Shown here: in pieces, positions 58,568 to 64,000 of the stretch
Numbering within the stretch: position 1 is the first letter of the stretch
Layout: every line of letters starts with the position of its first letter
Assembly: GCA_016293915.1 (NCBI GenBank)
Contig: JAEDCY010000009.1
Span: 3,336-67,335, forward strand
Source of the DNA: Treponema sp.
GTDB taxonomy: Bacteria; Spirochaetota; Spirochaetia; Treponematales; Treponemataceae
Direction of reading: 5' to 3'
Length of the DNA: 64,000 nt
Translations under genes and position numbers: made by a program
The notes under the pieces: model-generated
Seen by the model: only the letters and a program-made list of their open reading frames with translations
Told to the model about the DNA's origin: nothing
Databases searched by the model: none

Positions 58568-60253
58568 TTAGTATCCATCTGACATTTCGCGGTTGGCATC
58601 TTTCTTACAAAGTTCATCGTAAACAAGAGATCGCTTTCGGAGTTCTTCTTTGAGTTCTTTAGGGAACGGCATGTTACGCCAGAAGATTCCGCGTACATCT
58701 TTATCAAGGCGCTGAACTCCGGTAGATTCCTTTGTCATCCAGAGAATGTAGTCTTCAATAAAGAATTCCTTTACATCACCCTTAAGCTTCATCTGATCAA
58801 AGTGCTGATAATACTGACCGGTAAGTCCTTCTTCCATCCAGTAGTAAGAAGCCTTTTCCTTTGCAACCTGCCAGCGCAAATCAGCAACAGCAGTAAGAAC
58901 TGCAATCCTTAAATCTTTAGGGTACATTGGAACAACAATACGACCACGGCTTGTTACACGATTGTAACGGTCAAATGGTTCCCAGCAAAAACCACGGTCT
59001 CCGTATGTTGGAACCAGAAGTACATAAGGTACAATTCTGTTAGGAATATTTTTATGAATACGATGGAATACACCCGGGTCAAGAGACTCAATCCAGCGTA
59101 ATACATCAATTACGTTTTCTCGGGTTCCAGTTCCACGCTCTGTACAATGGTAGAATTCTCGGGTAAAAAGAGGGAACTGATTACCACGGCGACCTACAGT
59201 CATTTTTGCCATCTGACGAACTGTTTCAAACTCAAGCTTAACAGCCTCTGTATCATTTGTAGCCACAGAAGCTCCACCACCAGCATTGATTTTATCCTGA
59301 ACATTATCGTAGGTTGCCTTTGCTTCCTTATATTCTTCAAGAACCTTAGACAACTCCTTATCATTTTTAGAAAGACGATGCAAAATATCTGTAATTTGAG
59401 GAAGCATTCTTCTCTGCTGCTCGGTATATCCGGCAGTATGATTTTCAAGTCCAAGTACAGAATTATGCTGACACAAATCTTCTACGCTTCTCTGAAGCTC
59501 TTCTTCGAGCATACGTCGTTCATTTTCTTTGATTCCAAGAACATTTTCTGTACTCTGAAGCTTTCCCGAGTTCTTAGCCTGAAGCTGCATAAGACGTGAC
59601 TGCTCTGCAGAAGCAGCCTGATCTGCTGTCATATTAGCTGTCTTAACCTGCTTCTTTTCATCAGTTGCAGAGTTGTTCATACGGCCTGAAGCGATTTCCT
59701 TAAACCACTCGTCCACATACATGATTGGCTCATTTTCTCTGTTTTCAAAATAAATCTTAGAAAAAAAATCTTTTGTTTCCTGTTTGAAAAGAGATGGAAG
59801 AAGTACTCCAAAACGTACCAGCATTTTTTTTGGCATAGGAGTCTCTAGGAAGCCCATTTTTCCAACCATTCCGCGCAAAAGCTCCCAGTAAGAAGTTACA
59901 ATCTGCTGACGGTAAACGGCACGGTCTTTAGGATCCTGACAGGTAAGATATTTTGAAAGAATCTGATGAACACGCTGGGCCGACTGATTTTCACCGGTAA
60001 GTGCTGTTTTATAATATTTTGTATCATTAAAAACTTCTGAAGGTGTATCACTTGTAAACTTTTCAATCGGAGCAAATTCCTTGCGGCTCAAATCTACTTC
60101 ATGAATAGATTTAGCAGAACCGGAACCTGAACTGAAACTTATGGGATTATCTGAAGGAGACTCAAAATCTAAAACTGTATCGCCATCTGCAGGAGCACTT
60201 TCTGCTGACTGAGCTAGCAATGCCGCAATTTCTGGGTCCAAACCATCACTCAT
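58568..60253 (-). CDS. Hypothetical cytoplasmic protein with central coiled coil
   Basis: A 561-residue protein without signal peptide or membrane segment. The N-terminal 60 residues are acidic and Ser/Gly-rich. About 70-190 is helical ('RVHQILSKYLTCQDPKDRAVYRQQ'), 210-330 is a charged coiled coil ('NERRMLEEELQRSVEDLCQHN'). The C-terminal 180 residues are aromatic and look globular ('PYVLLVPTYGDRGFCWEPFDRYNRV', 'KASYYWMEEGLTGQYY'). No family recognised; it has the look of a treponeme-specific gene. ATG chosen three codons inside the frame, nine bases after AGGAG; the earlier ATG touches that site. Confidence 0.65.
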   Translation of the reverse strand: MSDGLDPEIAALLAQSAESAPADGDTVLDFESPSDNPISFSSGSGSAKSIHEVDLSRKEFAPIEKFTSDTPSEVFNDTKYYKTALTGENQSAQRVHQILSKYLTCQDPKDRAVYRQQIVTSYWELLRGMVGKMGFLETPMPKKMLVRFGVLLPSLFKQETKDFFSKIYFENRENEPIMYVDEWFKEIASGRMNNSATDEKKQVKTANMTADQAASAEQSRLMQLQAKNSGKLQSTENVLGIKENERRMLEEELQRSVEDLCQHNSVLGLENHTAGYTEQQRRMLPQITDILHRLSKNDKELSKVLEEYKEAKATYDNVQDKINAGGGASVATNDTEAVKLEFETVRQMAKMTVGRRGNQFPLFTREFYHCTERGTGTRENVIDVLRWIESLDPGVFHRIHKNIPNRIVPYVLLVPTYGDRGFCWEPFDRYNRVTSRGRIVVPMYPKDLRIAVLTAVADLRWQVAKEKASYYWMEEGLTGQYYQHFDQMKLKGDVKEFFIEDYILWMTKESTGVQRLDKDVRGIFWRNMPFPKELKEELRKRSLVYDELCKKDANREMSDGY

Positions 60254-60378
60254 AAAAAACATCTCCTAGAATTTATTGTAATATATATTATATGGCATAA
60301 AATCTATATTCGCAATAATCTTTTTGAGTGAGATTCATAACAAGACGGCGTTTTATATTGCATAAAAATGAAGAATAT

Positions 60379-60384
60379 TATAAT
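60379..60384 (+). promoter_or_regulatory. -10 box of tRNA-Ala
   Basis: TATAAT 16 bases before the mature tRNA 5' end, with TTGCAT about 15 bp upstream as a weak -35 box. Confidence 0.5.
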
Positions 60385-60400
60385 ATAGTCTCTAAGCAAC

Positions 60401-60475
60401 GGGGAATTAGCTCAGTTGGCTTAGAGCATCGGCTTTGCAAGCCGAGGGTCAGGGGTTCGAGCCCCCTATTCTCCA
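60401..60475 (+). tRNA. tRNA-Ala (TGC)
   Basis: Acceptor GGGGAAT / ATTCTCC, anticodon stem TCGGC / GCCGA with loop TTTGCAA (anticodon TGC), T-arm AGGGG TTCGAGC CCCCT. CCA is not encoded. Confidence 0.92.
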
Positions 60476-60477
60476 CT

Positions 60478-60513
60478 AAATCCTGAAAGCTTCTACTTTC
60501 AGGATTTTTTATT
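60478..60513 (+). terminator. Terminator after tRNA-Ala
   Basis: The stem AATCCTGAAAG / CTTTCAGGATT followed by a T-run. It also lies at the 3' end of the convergent trpA fragment. Confidence 0.85.
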
Positions 60514-60866
60514 TAACAGGTACCTGTAAGTTCTTCGGCTTTGGCACGAACAGCTTTGAAAAGCGCGTCTTTATCATTCTGATTTTCTGTAATCAGGCGC
60601 ACAAATACGGAACCTGCGACAATTGCTTCTACTGAATCTGCGAGGGCCTTTGCCTGTTCGCCGTTTGAAATTCCAAAGCCTCCATAAACTTTAGAACCGC
60701 CCTCGCTAACCTTATTCAAAAACTGCAATGTGTTTTCATCAATTCTTGTATTAGTGCCGGTAATTCCGGTTCTGAGGGCTGCATAGATATATGGAAAGCC
60801 TGCATGTGCGAGTTTTGAAAGACGTTCGGGCGACATACTTGGTGCTGCTACAGGAATGTTTTCCAA
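60513..60866 (-). pseudogene. trpA: Tryptophan synthase alpha chain, C-terminal fragment
   Basis: 117 residues matching roughly the last 45 percent of TrpA: 'VAAPSMSPERLSKLA', the 'GITGTNTRID' loop and 'KVYGGFGISNGEQAKALADSVEAIVAGSVFV' (the phosphate-binding GFGIS and AGS). The TrpA barrel's first half, with the catalytic Glu and Asp, is absent. Upstream, the frame runs for about 17 more codons into sequence not like TrpA and ends at a stop near the restriction-modification module. No good ribosome site is present at the TTG that would open it. Read as a gene cut by insertion or deletion; no other trp gene is in the window. Confidence 0.8.
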
Positions 60867-60920
60867 ACCGCAAACCGGCTTGACCGGTTTGTCGGCTTTG
60901 AACTTCTTGTTATACGTTAT
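60866..60920 (+). other. Junction between trpA fragment and restriction-modification module, attC-like
   Basis: Contains a CAAACCGG-CTTGA-CCGGTTTG hairpin, then TTGTTATACG (60907-60916). The exact reverse complement CGTATAACAA occurs on the far side of the module (63953-63962). GTTATAC and GTATAAC recall outer R boxes of integron attC sites. Confidence 0.45.
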
Positions 60921-60952
60921 TCACTTTTTTAGATAGCTATCTAAAAAAGTGA
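60921..60952. promoter_or_regulatory. Perfect 32-bp palindrome upstream of the methylase promoter
   Basis: The left arm TCACTTTTTTAGATAG is followed at once by its exact reverse complement. It ends one base before the -35 box of the methylase promoter, a typical operator position; it might instead be a recombination end. Confidence 0.75.
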
Positions 60953-60981
60953 TTGACATCAGCTATAATATGTAATATATT
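60953..60981 (+). promoter_or_regulatory. Promoter of the DNA methylase gene
   Basis: Perfect TTGACA (60953-60958), 17-bp spacer, TATATT (60976-60981), 16 bases before ATG with GAGG in between. Confidence 0.75.
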
Positions 60982-60997
60982 AATGTTGAGGTCTACT

Positions 60998-63049
60998 ATG
61001 AATAACGGTATAAAATATGACTTATTTTACGAAATACTTCTAAGACTAAGAGAGATTTTTCATTCTTATGGACGATTTGATGACTCTAATGAGAAATTGG
61101 ATGAAATTACAAAACTTTTGATGCTTTCGTATTATTATGCGAAAAAAGGAGAATATTTCTCTCTTCAATTAGTTAGAAATTATTCTTTGAGAAATTTTTC
61201 TACAGAAGATAAAACTGCGGAATCATTACGACTTATGTTTAAAGATGCTGCTTTATCAGAAATGTATAAAAACTTAGATGGTACAAGTATTTTTGGTGCA
61301 AACCCAAATTTGAGTATTCAAGCTTCTGAAAATAATTTTTGTGAACAGGTAATTTGTGAAATAGAAAAAATTGATTTTATCAATTTGCTTGAAAAAAATA
61401 ATATAAGTGATTTTGATATCATCAATGAATGTTTCGGCCATTTTGTAAGGGACAATTTTAGAAACAATAAAGAAGACGCTCAGTATATGACCCCTGCTGA
61501 AATTGTAAATCCAATATTAGACATGGTGTTTTCAGATTTTAATAAGGAAAACTACAATTTATTGGATGATTCTAACAATTTTACAATTATGGATCCTACA
61601 TGTGGAGTGGGAACTTTACTTATTGAATCTTCAAAAAGATATTTAAATATCATAGATAAAGCAAAGATTGATGAACAACTAAAAAATAAATTAAGAGATA
61701 ATTTCTTAAAAAATGGAATTGTTGGACAAGATAAAGTTGACAGAATGGTTAGATTGTCTAAAATAAATGCATTGTTAGCAAACGGAAATATTCATAATAT
61801 TGTCTGTGGAAATAGTATCTCAGATGATTCCTATATAAATAGATATTTTGGGAAAGTTGATTTCATTTTTACGAACCCTCCTTTTGGAGCAGAGTATAAT
61901 ATTGCTGATTTGTCAAAAACTGATTTTGAGTTTTTAGATAGAATAACAATATCTTCTAAAACAATTTCTTCTGAAATATTAATGTTGTTAAAATGTATAA
62001 AACTTTTAAAGAACAAAGGAAAATTAGCTATTGTATTACCTGACAGTGTTTTTTCAGCCAAAGGAATAAACGAACAAATAAGAAAAGTTTTATTAGATAA
62101 TTTTATCATAAATGCAATAATTGATATGCCAGCCGTAACATTTGCACAAGCTGGTACAAGAACAAAAACTTCTATTCTGTACATGACAAAAGAACAAAGT
62201 GATACAAGAAAAAATAAGATTTTTATGAGTTCATGCAAGGATATTGGTTATAGTGTAAAAGAAAGAATGGGCGTTCCTGTAAAGATTCAAACTGAAAAAA
62301 ATGAGATGCCTGTTATTGCTGAATGTTATTTATCAAAAAATAATAATTGTATGATTCTTTCTTCTTCTCCATCTGCAACGCTTATTAATAGAAGTGACCT
62401 AATTAATAATATCCTTAATCCAAATTTTTACGATGCCGAAAGATTAAATACAATAAAAAAACTAACTTCTTCAACTATAGAAGGAATAGAGTTTAAACCT
62501 CTTTCTGATATTGTTTCCTTTGAAACAGTTTCAAGAAATTATGAGCATGTAACAGAAGAAACAAAACATATTAGTGTTTTGCATATAAACTCTGATAGTA
62601 CTATCGATTTTAAACAAGTTTATGACTACGCTCCTATTTGTAAAGGAAGGAAGTGTTATTCTGGAGATATTTTATTTTCTAAAATTAATCCTAGAATTCC
62701 AAGAATGACTGTAATACCAAAAGATATTGAAAAGAAATTAGTATGCTCAAATGAATTTGAGATTATGAAGCCTAAAACTGATATAGGAGCCTATACAATT
62801 TGTTTCTTACTAAAAACATCATATGTTATGAATCAAATTGAAAATTTAACATCTGGAACATCTTCATCTCATAATAGAATTAAAAGAGAGCAGCTTGAAA
62901 AAATATTAATTCCGTATCCTGTTTCAGTTGAGTTAAAAAACGAATTTGCAAAAATTAACACAAAACTGAGTAAATCTCTATCCCAAAAATATGCAGCTGA
63001 AAATTCAATTGAAAGCCAAATAAATATACTGGAAAATTTTAAAATTTAG
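60998..63049 (+). CDS. Adenine-N6 DNA methyltransferase with fused HsdS-like specificity domain
   Basis: A 683-residue protein. N-terminal helical HsdM-type domain (about 1-150), then the methylase core: SAM site 'MDPTCGVGTLLIESS' (about 198) and catalytic 'FTNPPFGAEY' (NPPF, about 296), as in gamma-class type I M subunits. From about 470 to 683 it has one target-recognition domain of HsdS type ('FKPLSDIVSFE', 'GDILFSKINPR', 'SGTSSSHNRIKREQLEKILIPYP') and a terminal coiled coil. One TRD per chain means a dimer would read a symmetric split site. The ATG at 60998 is used because GAGG lies six bases before it; the longer frame crosses the promoter. The 3' end overlaps the endonuclease gene by 11 bp, tail to tail. 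AT-richer than its neighbours, which suggests transfer. Confidence 0.9.
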   Translation: MNNGIKYDLFYEILLRLREIFHSYGRFDDSNEKLDEITKLLMLSYYYAKKGEYFSLQLVRNYSLRNFSTEDKTAESLRLMFKDAALSEMYKNLDGTSIFGANPNLSIQASENNFCEQVICEIEKIDFINLLEKNNISDFDIINECFGHFVRDNFRNNKEDAQYMTPAEIVNPILDMVFSDFNKENYNLLDDSNNFTIMDPTCGVGTLLIESSKRYLNIIDKAKIDEQLKNKLRDNFLKNGIVGQDKVDRMVRLSKINALLANGNIHNIVCGNSISDDSYINRYFGKVDFIFTNPPFGAEYNIADLSKTDFEFLDRITISSKTISSEILMLLKCIKLLKNKGKLAIVLPDSVFSAKGINEQIRKVLLDNFIINAIIDMPAVTFAQAGTRTKTSILYMTKEQSDTRKNKIFMSSCKDIGYSVKERMGVPVKIQTEKNEMPVIAECYLSKNNNCMILSSSPSATLINRSDLINNILNPNFYDAERLNTIKKLTSSTIEGIEFKPLSDIVSFETVSRNYEHVTEETKHISVLHINSDSTIDFKQVYDYAPICKGRKCYSGDILFSKINPRIPRMTVIPKDIEKKLVCSNEFEIMKPKTDIGAYTICFLLKTSYVMNQIENLTSGTSSSHNRIKREQLEKILIPYPVSVELKNEFAKINTKLSKSLSQKYAAENSIESQINILENFKI

Positions 63050-63875
63050 AAATCACTATTTTTCCGTCAATCTCATCAGCTCTGAAAATTAATTCAGAGC
63101 CATTCGTATTTTCTAGTTCTATATTAAGTTTCTGGAAGCCATTAGCACGACCATTACCATGACGAGCAAAAGTTTCTTCTGTGCCTGAATGTGGTGGAAA
63201 TAATTGGAAATTTACACTTTCTTCATTGTTATTACTAAATTTCCTATAACCTAATTTATTCATCCATTCGATATATCTTTCTTTTAGTGTTTCATGCTTC
63301 TGAACATTAACTTTCCAAATTCTTGTCCGAAATTTATTGTTGGAATTCAAATCCATTGATAAAAGATAAACTGAAGGATATTCTAAAAATCTTTCCATTA
63401 TGGCTTTTGTTACAGCAGTAAAATTCCATCTAGGGGCTACAGCTCCTTTTTTATCCATTGAATCAAGAAAATTGGCACTTTTTACTTCTGAACCATCACA
63501 TAAATCATCACCTTTCCCTCTCATCCCTTGTCCAGGAATTTGTGTTTGTAATGAAACAAGATGTTGGGCAATATAACCTGTGTCAATCTGAGCAGATTGG
63601 GCTGTAATAGTACTCCAATGATTTAATTTTTTTCTTTGTCGAATTACTTGTTCTTCAAGCAGTTCGGTTGCTAACTCTTTTCTTTGCTCTTTTGTAAAAA
63701 GAGTTAAAATTTTTTCAGATATATGGACTTTTGAAACGACTGAAAATTCATGGGCAGGAACAATCTCTGTAAGCATATTTGCAATATCTATGATTGAGGT
63801 TCCATTCTTTATTTCACTGTTATAGATTTCTTCAATTTTCTTAAAATAATCTTCTGCTATTGGTTGTAAATCCAT
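63039..63875 (-). CDS. Type II restriction endonuclease, MamI-like
   Basis: A 278-residue nuclease. The central segment 'GMRGKGDDLCDGSEVKSANFLDS' (residues about 115-137, split by short gaps in function) has the D...E-x-K core of PD-(D/E)XK enzymes. The whole resembles the MamI family (MamI itself cuts GATNNNNATC), recognised from memory. 'GAVAPRWNF' and 'FPPHSGTEETFARHGNGRANGFQKLN' look conserved. GAGG lies seven bases before ATG. Convergent with its methylase, so the two are transcribed separately. A split symmetric site fits a methylase with a single TRD. Confidence 0.8.
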   Translation of the reverse strand: MDLQPIAEDYFKKIEEIYNSEIKNGTSIIDIANMLTEIVPAHEFSVVSKVHISEKILTLFTKEQRKELATELLEEQVIRQRKKLNHWSTITAQSAQIDTGYIAQHLVSLQTQIPGQGMRGKGDDLCDGSEVKSANFLDSMDKKGAVAPRWNFTAVTKAIMERFLEYPSVYLLSMDLNSNNKFRTRIWKVNVQKHETLKERYIEWMNKLGYRKFSNNNEESVNFQLFPPHSGTEETFARHGNGRANGFQKLNIELENTNGSELIFRADEIDGKIVISKF

Positions 63876-64000
63876 CTTTTAACCTCAATTATTTTTATAA
63901 TACTATCATATATATCTATAATATAAAAATCTAGCGCCCCTGTGTGGGCGTCCGTATAACAATGAGTTAGACAATATGTAGTGCCACCAGGTTTGCAGAA
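63876..64000. other. Right-edge non-coding sequence with attC-like box
   Basis: AT-rich promoter-like sequence for the leftward endonuclease gene, then a GCGCCC...GGGCGT hairpin (about 63934-63951). CGTATAACAA follows at 63953-63962, the inverse of the box at 60907-60916, then GTTAGAC. The sequence ends at the window edge, so any full attC site cannot be checked. Confidence 0.4.

Noticed and set aside
60998..63875. Type I restriction system (HsdR/M/S)
   Set aside because: No ATP-dependent HsdR translocase is present; the nuclease is a small PD-(D/E)XK enzyme, so the module is type II-like despite the HsdM/HsdS flavour.

Overview
The window looks like chromosome from a host-associated spirochaete of the Treponema group. 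It is AT-rich and has many signal peptides and lipoboxes. It carries a treponeme-type hypothetical resembling DUF5312, a CheX chemotaxis phosphatase, a CHASE2 adenylate cyclase next to a FecR-like protein, c-di-GMP enzymes, and large periplasmic or outer-membrane proteins of the kind common in gut and rumen treponemes. The genus is inferred from gene content; there is no rRNA in the window.

Layout. 1-5.4 kb: a DUF5312-like gene, then a FecR-like secreted protein and a CHASE2-adenylate cyclase. 5.6-23.4 kb: a divergent cell-envelope locus. Leftward from a promoter at about 20.03 kb run two related proteins with transglutaminase-like domains (one keeps the catalytic Cys, one has Lys) and a 3286-residue lipoprotein. 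Rightward run a membrane-anchored FecR-like protein, an outer-membrane barrel protein and a truncated lipoprotein that ends in a tRNA-Glu array (one intact, two degenerate copies). 24-31 kb: a CBM48 protein, D,D-carboxypeptidase, aroC, a diguanylate cyclase, dapA and asd. 31-40 kb (leftward): argS, cheX, a two-TM RCK channel with a separate cyclic-nucleotide-binding protein, rsgA, mutS2 and a methyltransferase. 40-49 kb: PAP2 phosphatase, EAL phosphodiesterase, argC, polysaccharide deacetylase, DEAD-box helicase and a lipoprotein-anchored SpoIIE phosphatase. 49-58.5 kb: a conserved envelope hypothetical, a TPR lipoprotein, TraB, and a four-gene TolC/MacA/MacB-type efflux system. 58.6-64 kb: a coiled-coil hypothetical, tRNA-Ala, a 5'-truncated trpA and a restriction-modification module (HsdM-HsdS-like fused methylase plus MamI-like endonuclease).

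Three families of dispersed structured repeats thread through the window. Family A is a REP-like palindrome (GGTGGTTGA...GAAACCACC) with a variable, co-varying inner stem. It occurs between genes, often as inverted pairs a few bases from stop codons, and in-frame inside genes, where it adds short peptides such as VVSTSSTT or VVELVETT. Family B is a 105-150 bp element with co-varying hairpins. Family C is a fold-back MITE of about 215 bp; two copies are flanked by exact 10-bp direct repeats and one has a nearly perfect 21-bp terminal inverted repeat. The encoding transposases are not in the window.

A second recurring theme is promoters placed so that transcription would start at or within a few bases of the start codon, with no Shine-Dalgarno sequence (DUF5312-like gene, aroC, the diguanylate cyclase, the RCK channel, cheX, argC, the helicase and the SpoIIE phosphatase). 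Other genes here have ordinary AGGAG-type sites, so the organism appears to use both initiation modes. Second-messenger genes are dense: adenylate cyclase, cyclic-nucleotide-binding protein beside a channel, diguanylate cyclase, and EAL phosphodiesterase.
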